From Parabacteroides sp. (lineage in GTDB: Bacteria; Bacteroidota; Bacteroidia; Bacteroidales; Tannerellaceae): a stretch of 64,000 bases of DNA. The notes beneath the pieces are model-generated. The model saw nothing but the letters and a program-made list of their open reading frames with translations, was not told the DNA's origin and made no database searches. A program made the position numbers and the translations under genes. The stretch spans positions 62,001 to 126,000 of the forward strand of contig DXVO01000034.1 in NCBI GenBank assembly GCA_019417325.1, written 5' to 3'. Every line of letters begins with the position of its first letter. Position 1 is the first letter of the stretch. Positions 1 through 7,984 of the stretch are shown piece after piece.

Positions 1-110
1 GCGTGTTCCTGTCATTCGCAGTATGTACCGTAACCGGAGTATTCTTTGGATGGTACCCCGCCAAAAAAGCTGCGCAACTTGATCCTATCGAAGCCATACG
101 GTATGAATAA
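1..110 (+). CDS. ABC transporter permease, MacB/FtsX type (C-terminal end only)
   Basis: The reading frame runs from the window edge to a TAA at 108-110. It ends with FGWYPAKKAAQLDPIEAIRYE. The P-A-x-K-A-A-x-L-x-P-I-E-A-L/I-R-Y/H-E ending is the hallmark C-terminus of FtsX/MacB-type permeases, inner-membrane proteins that couple cytoplasmic ATP hydrolysis to work on periplasmic or envelope substrates. The last transmembrane helix (VFLSFAVCTVTGVFFG) is visible just before it. Only about 35 residues are inside the window, so the substrate cannot be judged. The sensor kinase and regulator that follow on the same strand could control such a transporter; that link is inferred from position only. 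Confidence 0.8.
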   Translation, partial: VFLSFAVCTVTGVFFGWYPAKKAAQLDPIEAIRYE

Positions 111-122
111 CCAGTAATTTAT

Positions 123-130
123 TATCTTTG
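123..130 (+). promoter_or_regulatory. Bacteroidales -7 promoter element before the LytS-type kinase
   Basis: TATCTTTG fits the TAnnTTTG consensus. It ends only 5 bases before the first possible start codon at 136, so the transcript would be almost leaderless, or the true start is further in (ATG at 187). Confidence 0.5.
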
Positions 131-135
131 TAAAT

Positions 136-1203
136 ATGATGAAAAAAGAAACAATACAAACACGGATAGCTCCTCCCTTCAAAGGGATGGGCAGCCTTAT
201 TCACATAGTGGCCTGGTGTATCCTGATCGGATTGCCGTTCTTTTTCACAGGACGGGAGTCGCAGGAACTTACTTTGGAGAGTTATTTGCGTTCAGTCATT
301 GTTCCGCTTTCATTCATGCTTGTATTTTATGTAAATTACTTTTTGCTGGTGGAACGTTTCTTGTTTAGCCGTCATGGCTGGAAGTTCTTTCTCAGCAATG
401 TTCTGTTAATTATAGCCGCCATGTTCTTTGTGCATTTCCTAATGCATCTGCTTCCGCCTCCAGTAGGGCATCATCCCAAAGTGGAACGCGAATGGCAGGA
501 TATTGCAGGATTTTTTATTATCAATGCTTTTCTATACATGCTGGTAGCAGGACTTAGCGTAGCTATCCGCATGACAGGTAACTGGTATCAGACGGAATCG
601 GTTCGTCAGGAATTAGAGAAGAGCCGCGCTGAAGCAGAACTACAGAATCTGAAAAGCCAACTGAATCCGCATTTCCTGTTTAATACGCTTAATAATATTT
701 ACAGCCTGATTGCATTCAGTCCGGAACAGGCACAGGGTGCAGTGCATGATTTAAGCCGGCTACTCCGATATGTGTTGTATGATAGCAGCCAACCTTTTGT
801 CCCACTGGAAAAAGAACTGGACTTTATCCGTAACTATGTAGAGTTGATGCGTATTCGCCTACCTCAACATGTCAAGCTGGAAACCGACATATCAGAAACT
901 GTTCCAGGAACAAATGTCGCTCCCCTCCTTTTTATATCTCTTATCGAAAATGCGTTTAAACATGGAGTTAGTAATAGTAAACCGTCTTTCATCACCCTAA
1001 ATATATTCCAGAAAAAAGAACGTATCATTTGCACTATCAACAACAGCTATTTCCCTAAAGACAATGAACAGGATAAAAGCGGTTCCGGCATCGGATTACA
1101 GAATCTTGTCCGCCGCCTGGAATTACTGTATCCGTCACGCCATATATTCACCTACGGAGAAAAAGATGATGCCTATTCCTGTACATTGGAGATTTTACCT
1201 TAA
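136..1203 (+). CDS. LytS/YehU-type sensor histidine kinase (His_kinase family)
   Basis: A membrane sensor kinase of 355 residues. Four hydrophobic segments (about residues 20-37, 53-72, 85-105, 124-145) form the sensor. A short coiled coil (152-172) leads to the conserved phosphoacceptor block LKSQLNPHFLFNTLNNIYSL with His179, and an ATP-binding domain has LIENAFKHG (N box, about 272) and GSGIGLQNLVRRL (G box, about 320). This layout is diagnostic of the LytS/AlgZ class, which pairs with LytTR response regulators; one follows at 1419. There is no periplasmic sensor domain, so the signal is probably membrane-borne. The start is uncertain: the promoter-like TATCTTTG at 123-130 leaves essentially no leader for ATG 136 or 139, and ATG 187 (MGSLIHIV) is an alternative that keeps all four helices. 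Confidence 0.93.
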   Translation: MMKKETIQTRIAPPFKGMGSLIHIVAWCILIGLPFFFTGRESQELTLESYLRSVIVPLSFMLVFYVNYFLLVERFLFSRHGWKFFLSNVLLIIAAMFFVHFLMHLLPPPVGHHPKVEREWQDIAGFFIINAFLYMLVAGLSVAIRMTGNWYQTESVRQELEKSRAEAELQNLKSQLNPHFLFNTLNNIYSLIAFSPEQAQGAVHDLSRLLRYVLYDSSQPFVPLEKELDFIRNYVELMRIRLPQHVKLETDISETVPGTNVAPLLFISLIENAFKHGVSNSKPSFITLNIFQKKERIICTINNSYFPKDNEQDKSGSGIGLQNLVRRLELLYPSRHIFTYGEKDDAYSCTLEILP

Positions 1204-1224
1204 ATCTTTTCAAAATTGTACGTA

Positions 1225-1320
1225 GTTTCAAAAAAATTCATGCTTTGAAACTAAAAGTTTCATTACGTTGAAACTAAAAGTTCCACCCGATGAAACAAAA
1301 AGTTTCAAGGCATGAAACTT
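1225..1320. repeat. Array of TGAAAC-N5-GTTTCA palindromes with 22-23 bp period
   Basis: TGAAAC begins at 1246, 1269, 1291 and 1313 (steps of 23, 22 and 22 bp). The first three copies are followed after five A/T-rich bases by GTTTCA (GTTCCA in copy 2), so each unit is a 17-bp palindrome such as TGAAACTAAAAGTTTCA. A lone GTTTCA lies at 1225-1230. The array sits between the kinase and regulator genes and ends about 70 bp before the regulator promoter. Confidence 0.75.
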
Positions 1321-1385
1321 CAGCTACTCTTTTACAAACAAATTTCCCTACCTATCAAATGATAAAAAAAGCAGAGATTTTTATG

Positions 1386-1393
1386 TATCTTTG
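1386..1393 (+). promoter_or_regulatory. -7 promoter element of the LytTR regulator gene
   Basis: TATCTTTG matches TAnnTTTG and ends 25 bases before ATG 1419. It shows that the in-frame ATG at 1290 lies upstream of the transcription start and is not used. Confidence 0.65.
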
Positions 1394-1418
1394 TTTCTAC
1401 CCATTAATATTTCGGCAT

Positions 1419-2171
1419 ATGAAACTGACATGCTCAATTATAGACGATGAACCTCTGGCTATCAATTTATTGGAAAGCTATGTATATAAAACGCCCTTCT
1501 TGGAACTGAAAGGAACATACAATAGTGCTGTTAATGCTCTCGCCGCTCTTAATAGCGAACCGGTTGATTTACTCTTCCTGGATATACAAATGCCGGAACT
1601 AAGTGGAATGGAATTCTCTAAGATGCTGGAAACTGATACACGGATTATCTTCACCACTGCTTTCAGTCAATATGCTGTTGATAGTTATAAAGTAAACGCT
1701 CTGGATTATCTCTTGAAACCCATCAGTTTCTCAGAATTTCTGAAAGCAGCAAATAAAGCGGTACAGTGGTATGAATTAGCCCGGAATAAAAAAGAGACAC
1801 CGGAAAACAATGGAATAAGCCAGCCTTATCCATCTAAAGAGATAGAGTCCATATTTATTAAAACCGAATATAAACTCATGCAGGTGGAGTTGAAGAAAAT
1901 CCTTTATATTGAAGGGTTAAAAGACTATGTAAAAATATATGTGGAAGATGAACCCCGCCCTATACTTTCTCTGATGAGTATGAAAACAATGGAAGAAATG
2001 CTACCATCCAACCATTTTATACGTGTACACCGCTCTTTTATTGTACAACCGGAAAAAATAAAAGTAATCGAGCGCAACCGGATTGTATTCGGAAAGGAAT
2101 ATATCCCTATATCTGACAACTACAAACAAAAATTCATGGAGTTTTTAGGCAAACGTTCTCTTTTACCTTAA
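1419..2171 (+). CDS. LytTR-family response regulator
   Basis: A 250-residue transcription factor. The receiver domain covers residues 1-120, with the acidic pair D9-D10, phosphoacceptor Asp55 in LFLDIQMPELSG, the conserved Thr in FTTAFS and Lys in LLKPIS. A LytTR DNA-binding domain covers about 145-248 (FIKTEYKLMQVELKKILYIE, then HFIRVHRSFIV). LytTR proteins bind pairs of direct repeats through beta strands. It is the cognate partner of the kinase upstream; the two genes are separated by the palindrome array and this gene has its own promoter. I chose ATG 1419 because it starts directly at the receiver fold and follows the promoter; the upstream in-frame ATG 1290 lies inside the repeat array. 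Confidence 0.95.
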   Translation: MKLTCSIIDDEPLAINLLESYVYKTPFLELKGTYNSAVNALAALNSEPVDLLFLDIQMPELSGMEFSKMLETDTRIIFTTAFSQYAVDSYKVNALDYLLKPISFSEFLKAANKAVQWYELARNKKETPENNGISQPYPSKEIESIFIKTEYKLMQVELKKILYIEGLKDYVKIYVEDEPRPILSLMSMKTMEEMLPSNHFIRVHRSFIVQPEKIKVIERNRIVFGKEYIPISDNYKQKFMEFLGKRSLLP

Positions 2172-2262
2172 TATTCATTAGCTCCACTTAACAGAAGCAT
2201 AAACACTACTACCTATCAATAAATAATTTTTCATGCATCAATAGATAGTGAATTATTGTTAC

Positions 2263-2270
2263 TATATTTG
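2263..2270 (+). promoter_or_regulatory. -7 promoter element of the SMP-30 lipoprotein gene
   Basis: TATATTTG matches TAnnTTTG, 22 bases before ATG 2293. It rules out the upstream in-frame start at 2248. Confidence 0.6.
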
Positions 2271-2292
2271 TATTCACACCGAACATACAAAT

Positions 2293-3258
2293 ATGAAAAT
2301 ACACAGCATGAAAAAAACATTTAGCAACTTAGTATTATCAACATTTATTATGGCCTTTGTTTCCTGCACCCCCGACGTAAAAAATATACCGTCTGAATTA
2401 TTATACAAAGCCGAGGCCACCACTGGCGAAGGTTCGATCTGGCATCCGGGAAGAAAAACGTTATTCTGGGTAGATATCGAAGGAAAAACTCTCTATGAAT
2501 ACTCTCCAGACAGCCAGAATTGCACTTCATGGAAATTTGACAAGATGGTCTCTACCGTTGTCCCTGAAACCGATACCACTATGGTTGTTGCCCTTCAAAA
2601 TGAAATCGTACGGATTAATCTCAATAACGGACAAACTTCGCATATTACACCGATCCCAGACCTTCAAGGTAAAATTCGCTGCAATGATGGAAAATGTGAT
2701 CCAAGAGGTAACTTATGGATTGGAACTATGGGCTTTGGAGCTCCACAAGGAGCCGGAACATTATACTGTGTGGAACCGAACGGAAATGTCACGGCCAAAT
2801 TAAAGAATGTGACTATTTCAAACGGTATCGTATGGTCTTCCCGAAAAAATTTCATGTATTATGTAGACACCCCCACTAATCGTATTGTCCGTTTCCGTTA
2901 TGACATAAACAATGGGGACATATTATATGACGGTGTGGCTGTAACTATACCAAAGGGAACCGGTTCGCCCGATGGCATGGCAATAGACGGCAATGATAAT
3001 CTTTGGGTAGCCCATTGGGGTGGATATGGAGTATATTGTTATAGCCCTTATACAGGTGAACTATTGGCTAAAGTTGAAGTTCCGGCGCCTAATGTCGCCT
3101 CTTGTGCCTTTGGTGGCAAAAAACTGGATACACTTTACATTACAACAGCACGTGCCGGATTATCAGATAAACAACTGAAAGAATACCCGTTAAGCGGAAG
3201 CCTATTCCACTGTAAACCGAACGTTATCGGAGTTAAAGCCCAACACTTCGGAGAGTAG
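2293..3258 (+). CDS. SMP-30/gluconolactonase-like lipoprotein
   Basis: About 321 residues. The N-terminus is a lipoprotein signal (FSNLVLSTFIMAFVSC, lipobox cysteine at residue 25), so the protein is anchored in the envelope. The rest is a six-bladed beta-propeller of the SMP-30/gluconolactonase/LRE family: GEGSIWHPGRKTLFWVDIEG (metal-binding Glu), NDGKCDPRGNLWIGTMG, ISNGIVWSSRKNFMYYVDT and GSPDGMAIDGNDNLWVAHWGG hold the usual Glu, Asn, Asn and Asp metal ligands. Family members hydrolyse lactones of sugar acids using Ca2+ or Zn2+; a periplasmic sugar lactonase is the best guess. ATG 2293 sits well after the promoter; ATG 2308 (MKKTFSN) is equally possible. It appears monocistronic. Confidence 0.88.
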   Translation: MKIHSMKKTFSNLVLSTFIMAFVSCTPDVKNIPSELLYKAEATTGEGSIWHPGRKTLFWVDIEGKTLYEYSPDSQNCTSWKFDKMVSTVVPETDTTMVVALQNEIVRINLNNGQTSHITPIPDLQGKIRCNDGKCDPRGNLWIGTMGFGAPQGAGTLYCVEPNGNVTAKLKNVTISNGIVWSSRKNFMYYVDTPTNRIVRFRYDINNGDILYDGVAVTIPKGTGSPDGMAIDGNDNLWVAHWGGYGVYCYSPYTGELLAKVEVPAPNVASCAFGGKKLDTLYITTARAGLSDKQLKEYPLSGSLFHCKPNVIGVKAQHFGE

Positions 3259-3418
3259 ATACTCTTTCCAATATTTAATACAAATATAAACAGCATCTCA
3301 AATTTTATTGTTTACTTTGTAAAGAGGATATTTAATAGTCTCTCTACCTACTTATTTCCAATACTGAAAGGAAAATGAAACAATCTTGTTTCAATTCAGA
3401 ATTAATGCATTTAAACAT

Positions 3419-5602
3419 ATGACGAAAAATAAAACAGAAAAGAAAAAAAACAAAGAAGGAAAGCCTAAAAAAAGAGCAAAGAGCTCGGGCAAACGCCTGA
3501 AAAAAGAGTTCATTGTAAACTCCATTATGGCTGCTTTCAAATCCGCACCCAAACAGTCATTCAATTATAAACAGATAAGCAACTTGATTGGTGCAGAAAA
3601 TCAGGTACAAAAAATCCAGGTTTCCCAAATTTTGCAAGAACTCGCCAACGAAAATTTCATATCTGAGATAGACCATGGACGTTTTCGCTATAATGACTTG
3701 GGAACTATTGCAATCGGAACATTTACCCGTCGCAGTAACGGAAAAAACTCATTTATACCGGAAGATGGAGGAGCACCGGTCTTTGTTGCCGAACGCAACT
3801 CTGGACACGCGATGGATGGCGATAAGGTGAAAGTCCAGCTTTTTGCCAAACGAAAAGGAGCCGAACCGGAAGCTGAAGTCATAGAAGTGCTCGATTCCAA
3901 AAGAAGTACAATCATCGGCAAACTGCAAGTTACCAAAGGTTTTGCTTTCCTTATCACTGAAAGTAAAACGCTTGCCAACGATATTTTCATTCCGAAAGAA
4001 AAGCTGAAAGGCGGCAAGAATGGGGACAAAGCCATTGTTCGCATTGTGGAATGGCCGGACGAGGCCAAAAACCCATTAGGTGAAGTCATTGACATTTTGG
4101 GGGTTGCCGGCGAAAACAATGCAGAAATGCATGCTATCCTGGCAGAATTTGATTTGCCTTACAAATATCCGGAGAATGTAGAGAAAGCTGCAAATAAAAT
4201 ATCTGATAAGATTGCAGAATCCGAAATTTCCATACGTGAAGATTTCCGGGATGTTCTCACTTTTACCATCGACCCGAAAGATGCCAAAGACTTTGATGAT
4301 GCTTTGTCTGCACGTCTACTGGATAATGGGAACTGGGAAGTCGGAGTACATATTGCCGACGTCACCTATTATGTCAGGCCGGAAAGTCTGATTGACCGTG
4401 AGGCATACAGCCGTGCAACGTCTGTTTACCTCGTAGACCGTACCATCCCAATGTTGCCGGAACGCTTATGTAATCAGATATGTTCTCTCCGTCCGGATGA
4501 AGAGAAGCTTTGTTTTGCCGTTATCTTCGAATTAAACAATGAAGCGGTAGTTCTTAAATCCCGCATCTGCCGTACCATTATCAAGAGTAACAGGCGGTTC
4601 ACCTACGAAGAGGCACAACAAGTAATCGAAACTGGAGAAGGCGACCACAAGGAAGCTATTCTGGCACTGAACGAACTGGCAAAAAAATTACGAGACAAAC
4701 GCTTCAAACATGGAGCCGTAAGTTTCGAACGTTCGGAAGTAAAATTCGATATTGATGAAAACGGCAAACCAATAGGAACTTACATTAAGGTAGCCAAAGA
4801 GGCAAATAAGTTGATTGAAGAATTTATGTTGCTGGCAAATCTTACCGTTGCAGAATTTGTTGGTAAAGTTCCCAAGAATAAAACAAAGAAGACATTCGTA
4901 TACCGTGTTCACGAGCAACCGGATCCGGAAAAACTGGAAAACTTCGCTTCTTTTATCAACCGTTTCGGCTACAAACTCAAAACAACGGGAACTAAAACAG
5001 AAATGTCCAAAAACATCAACAGCCTGTTGGATAATGTAGCAGGAAAACCGGAAGAAAACCTAATCGAAACCCTAGCTATCCGCTCCATGCAGAAAGCAAA
5101 ATATACGACCGAAAATATCGGGCATTACGGACTGGCAATGGATTATTATACGCATTTTACCTCTCCTATCCGCCGCTATCCCGATATGATGGTACATCGC
5201 TTGCTGGAACGTTACCTTGCCGGAGGACGGAGCGTGATAAAGAACAAATATGAAGAATATTGCGAACACTGCTCTGAAATGGAACTGGTAGCTGCCAATG
5301 CCGAACGCGCTTCCATTAAATACAAACAGGTGGAATACATGAGCGACAAACTAGGAAAAGTATTCGATGGTGTTATATCCGGTGTTACGGAATGGGGATT
5401 ATATGTTGAGCTCATTGAAAACAAATGCGAAGGACTTGTTCCTATCCGGGATTTAGTAGGCGACTACTACGAATATGACGAGAAAAACTATTGCCTGATA
5501 GGACGCAGAAGTAAACAGACATACCGTCTGGGAGATACCTTATCGGTAAAAGTGGCTCAAGCCAACCTGGAAAGAAAGCAATTAGACTTTACGCTTGCCT
5601 GA
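3419..5602 (+). CDS. rnr: Ribonuclease R
   Basis: A 727-residue 3'-to-5' processive exoribonuclease that degrades structured RNA. Order of domains: a lysine-rich N-terminal tail (1-30) and winged-helix/HTH-like region (IVNSIMAAFKSAPKQSFNYKQISNLIG), two cold-shock OB folds (about 80-230), the RNB catalytic domain with TIDPKDAKDFDDALS (the cluster of metal-binding aspartates) and HFTSPIRRYPDMMVHRLL, then a C-terminal S1 domain (GKVFDGVISGVTEWGLYVEL). Length and order match RNase R rather than RNase II. I placed the start at ATG 3419 (MTKNKTEKKKNKEG), since the 11 residues before it are unlike the family. A bidirectional terminator follows. Confidence 0.97.
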   Translation: MTKNKTEKKKNKEGKPKKRAKSSGKRLKKEFIVNSIMAAFKSAPKQSFNYKQISNLIGAENQVQKIQVSQILQELANENFISEIDHGRFRYNDLGTIAIGTFTRRSNGKNSFIPEDGGAPVFVAERNSGHAMDGDKVKVQLFAKRKGAEPEAEVIEVLDSKRSTIIGKLQVTKGFAFLITESKTLANDIFIPKEKLKGGKNGDKAIVRIVEWPDEAKNPLGEVIDILGVAGENNAEMHAILAEFDLPYKYPENVEKAANKISDKIAESEISIREDFRDVLTFTIDPKDAKDFDDALSARLLDNGNWEVGVHIADVTYYVRPESLIDREAYSRATSVYLVDRTIPMLPERLCNQICSLRPDEEKLCFAVIFELNNEAVVLKSRICRTIIKSNRRFTYEEAQQVIETGEGDHKEAILALNELAKKLRDKRFKHGAVSFERSEVKFDIDENGKPIGTYIKVAKEANKLIEEFMLLANLTVAEFVGKVPKNKTKKTFVYRVHEQPDPEKLENFASFINRFGYKLKTTGTKTEMSKNINSLLDNVAGKPEENLIETLAIRSMQKAKYTTENIGHYGLAMDYYTHFTSPIRRYPDMMVHRLLERYLAGGRSVIKNKYEEYCEHCSEMELVAANAERASIKYKQVEYMSDKLGKVFDGVISGVTEWGLYVELIENKCEGLVPIRDLVGDYYEYDEKNYCLIGRRSKQTYRLGDTLSVKVAQANLERKQLDFTLA

Positions 5603-5623
5603 CAAGCTGATATATATTAATGT

Positions 5624-5671
5624 AAAAGGCGCGGACAATACAGATTACCCCCGTATTATTCGCGCCTTTTT
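5624..5671. terminator. Bidirectional rho-independent terminator between rnr and the convergent tsaE operon
   Basis: AAAAGGCGCG at 5624-5633 pairs with CGCGCCTTTT at 5661-5670, with a second short pairing (AATAC 5637-5641 with GTATT 5653-5657) inside. T runs flank the stem in both directions, suiting two convergent operons. Confidence 0.9.
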
Positions 5672-5685
5672 ATATGCGGAAAAAA

Positions 5686-5898
5686 TTACCAATATAATAA
5701 TCCGGCCGTACCACAGGCTATCAGTCCGGCACCCAAAAGGGTATAAAAGACACGGGCACCTTTGCGTCCCAACCATCTTACGAAAGTAGTTGCCCCACTG
5801 GTTTCAAAATACCAGTCAAAATTGAACAAGGCTGCCACTATGGAAAAGGCCCCCAAGGCAATAAACAATATCAGGATAAAATACTCGGACGGTCCCAT
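5686..5898 (-). CDS. Small two-helix membrane protein, Imm17 (immunity protein 17)-like
   Basis: 70 residues: helix 1 (YFILILFIALGAFSIVAALF), a short loop with FDWYFETSGATTFVRWLGRKGARVFY, helix 2 (TLLGAGLIACGTAGLLYW). The pattern NFDWYFE...RKGAR-x-x-Y-x-x-L-G matches, as I remember it, the family named immunity protein 17, predicted from its presence in toxin loci. No toxin gene is next to it here. It follows tsaE with a one-base gap and is surely co-transcribed with it, so a housekeeping membrane role is as likely as immunity. Family assignment is moderate; function is unknown. Confidence 0.75.
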   Translation of the reverse strand: MGPSEYFILILFIALGAFSIVAALFNFDWYFETSGATTFVRWLGRKGARVFYTLLGAGLIACGTAGLLYW

Positions 5899-5899
5899 A

Positions 5900-6319
5900 T
5901 TAATCGACTTCTACAGTTCGGGAACCATCAGGATTTTCTGTGATTGTTACGTCTACTACATCACCCGGCAGCAAATCCTCTATCTTTTCAGGCCATTCGA
6001 TAAAACAAAGCGCACCGCTATAAAAATAATCCTCTGTTCCTATATCTTCAGCCTCACTCAACTTATTAATACGATAAAAGTCGAAATGATAAATCAATTC
6101 ACCAGTTTTGTCACTGCGGTATTCGTTGATAATGGCAAATGTCGGACTGTTGATTACGTCCTCCACACCCAGTTCTTCACAAATTGCTTTGATAAAAGTA
6201 GTCTTTCCAGCCCCCATATTACCATGAAAAGCAAAAACAGTACGGTCGTCCATACCTGCGATAAACTCTTTTGCAGCTTCATGGATCGTATCCAAGCTAT
6301 TAATTTTGATTGTGCCCAT
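5900..6319 (-). CDS. tsaE: tRNA threonylcarbamoyladenosine biosynthesis ATPase TsaE
   Basis: 139 residues. Walker A is HGNMGAGKTTFIKAICEELG (about 30-49); then the family blocks INSPTFAIINEY, IYHFDFYRI and FIEWPEKIEDLLP. TsaE is the ATPase partner of TsaB and TsaD in making t6A37 on ANN-decoding tRNAs. The start is ATG 6319 (MGTIKINSLDT): the -7 promoter at 6353-6360 puts the transcription start near 6346, so the in-frame start at 6355 cannot be used. The promoter lies just past the end of porX; the Imm17-like gene follows. Confidence 0.95.
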   Translation of the reverse strand: MGTIKINSLDTIHEAAKEFIAGMDDRTVFAFHGNMGAGKTTFIKAICEELGVEDVINSPTFAIINEYRSDKTGELIYHFDFYRINKLSEAEDIGTEDYFYSGALCFIEWPEKIEDLLPGDVVDVTITENPDGSRTVEVD

Positions 6320-6352
6320 ATTATATTGATTATAATCTTTTTTGTATGCCCG

Positions 6353-6360
6353 CAAAGTTA
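6353..6360 (-). promoter_or_regulatory. -7 promoter element of tsaE
   Basis: CAAAGTTA on the plus strand reads TAACTTTG on the minus strand, 33 bases before the tsaE ATG and immediately after the porX stop codon. Confidence 0.65.
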
Positions 6361-6363
6361 ATA

Positions 6364-7902
6364 TTATTTTGGTTTCAGTGTGATAAAAGGAATCAGCATT
6401 TCCTCCATAGAAATGCCACCATGCTGAAAGGTATCCCTATAATAAGACACATAGTGGCGATAATTATTAGGATAAGCAAAAAAGTCACTGTTCATTGTAA
6501 ATATATATTTGCTACTCAGGTTGGGAGAAGGTAGCCCCACTTTATCAGGATGGGGAATTTCAAATACATCTTTCGGATTGTAATCCATATTCTTGCCTAC
6601 CTTATAACGCAGATTGGTGTTTGTACTTTTATCGCCCATTACTTTTAAGGGACTGTCTACACGTATCATTCCATGGTCTGTTGTTATAATTACTTTATAT
6701 CCGTTAAGTGCAATATACCTGAATAACTCCATTGTTCCCGAATACTGAAACCAAGTACGTGTAAGGCTCCGGAAAGCAGCTTCTGTATTTGACAGTTCAC
6801 GTACTATCTTATTCTCAACACAGGAATGTGAAAGTTCATCCATAAAATTAAGCACTACAACATTCAGTTGATTCTGAAAAAAAGGAGAAAGCGTATTCAA
6901 TAATTTATCTCCACAAAATGTATCACATACTTTATTATAAGAGAAGCTATATTGTTTACTGAATCGTTTTATCTGTGTACGAATCAAACATTCTTCATCC
7001 GAATTTTTACTTTTATCAAAAGTTTCATCTTTCCAAAATGCCGGAAATACCTTTTCTATTTGCAGAGGCAATAGCCCGGAAAATATTGAATTTCTAGCAT
7101 ATTGGGTTACTGTAGGAAGAATACTATAATAGATATTTTCATCAAAAAAGAAATATTCTTTCAACAAATCTTTTATAATTGTCCACTGGTCCAAACGGAA
7201 ATTATCGATCAAGATAAAAAACAATTTTTCTTCTTTATCAAGTAGTGGAAAGACTTTCTTTTTAAATAAATCCGGACTCATCAACGGACGGCATTCCGGA
7301 TTTTGTATCCAGTCAATATAATTTTTCTTTATGAATTTACTGAATGCATAATTGGCCTCCCGTTTTTGCTCATGAAGCAGATCGGTCATTGTCACACTAC
7401 TATTTTCCAGTCTTAGTTCCCAATATACCAACTTTCTATAAATTTGAATCCAATTATCAGGAGTGACCGAATCACCGATCAGCATACTGATACGGCCAAA
7501 CTCCCTTTGATAATTTATTTCAACTTTCTCTGAAACAATCTCATGGCAATGTACATTCTTCTTGATAGATAATAATATTTGATAAGGATTTACCGGCCTA
7601 ATCAGAAAATCAGCGACCTCGTTTCCGATAGCTTCTTCCATTATACTTTCTTCTTCGCTTCCGGTAATCATAACAACCGGAATTCTTAAATCCATTTCTT
7701 TTATCTGGATTAAGGTATGTCCTGACATATTTTCATCCAGAAAAACAATATCAAACGTGTGATTTTTAAAACGATTAACCGCATCACACCCACTGGAAAC
7801 AGAAGTCACCTCATAACCTTTCTTTTGCAAAAAAAGAATATGAGATTTTAATAAATCAATCTTATCATCAGCCCAGAGTATTTTATTGTTTTTTATAGCC
7901 AT
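6364..7902 (-). CDS. porX: PorX, response regulator with alkaline-phosphatase-fold effector (T9SS regulator)
   Basis: 512 residues. Residues 1-120 are a CheY-like receiver with D12-D13, phosphoacceptor Asp56 (IVFLDENMSGH), the Thr in MITGSEEE and Lys-equivalent region FLIRPVNPYQ. A three-helix linker follows and residues about 205-512 form a PglZ/alkaline-phosphatase superfamily domain (FFILIDNFRLDQWTII, VVLNFMDELSHS, IITTDHGMIRV, HGGISMEEMLIPFITL). Length and architecture match PorX of Porphyromonas gingivalis, which partners the sensor PorY and affects expression of type IX secretion genes; its phosphatase domain has been reported to hydrolyse cyclic and linear oligonucleotides. No porY lies in the window. 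The porK-L-M-N cluster at 44.6-48.4 kb is the expected regulatory target. Confidence 0.93.
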   Translation of the reverse strand: MAIKNNKILWADDKIDLLKSHILFLQKKGYEVTSVSSGCDAVNRFKNHTFDIVFLDENMSGHTLIQIKEMDLRIPVVMITGSEEESIMEEAIGNEVADFLIRPVNPYQILLSIKKNVHCHEIVSEKVEINYQREFGRISMLIGDSVTPDNWIQIYRKLVYWELRLENSSVTMTDLLHEQKREANYAFSKFIKKNYIDWIQNPECRPLMSPDLFKKKVFPLLDKEEKLFFILIDNFRLDQWTIIKDLLKEYFFFDENIYYSILPTVTQYARNSIFSGLLPLQIEKVFPAFWKDETFDKSKNSDEECLIRTQIKRFSKQYSFSYNKVCDTFCGDKLLNTLSPFFQNQLNVVVLNFMDELSHSCVENKIVRELSNTEAAFRSLTRTWFQYSGTMELFRYIALNGYKVIITTDHGMIRVDSPLKVMGDKSTNTNLRYKVGKNMDYNPKDVFEIPHPDKVGLPSPNLSSKYIFTMNSDFFAYPNNYRHYVSYYRDTFQHGGISMEEMLIPFITLKPK

Positions 7903-7984
7903 AAGCGTTTAATCCCGATAAATATAATCGGAATAATTCGTATTATGCTAAAATATGCAATAAAATTATAACATGATAATTTAT

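Noticed and set aside
1225..1320. CRISPR-like spacing of repeats
   Set aside because: Repeat units are 22-23 bp with only about 5-6 bp between palindromes; no spacers of 25-40 bp and no cas genes in the window.
1290..1418. Upstream ATG for the LytTR regulator
   Set aside because: The added 43 residues are encoded by the palindrome array and the promoter element, not by receiver-domain sequence.
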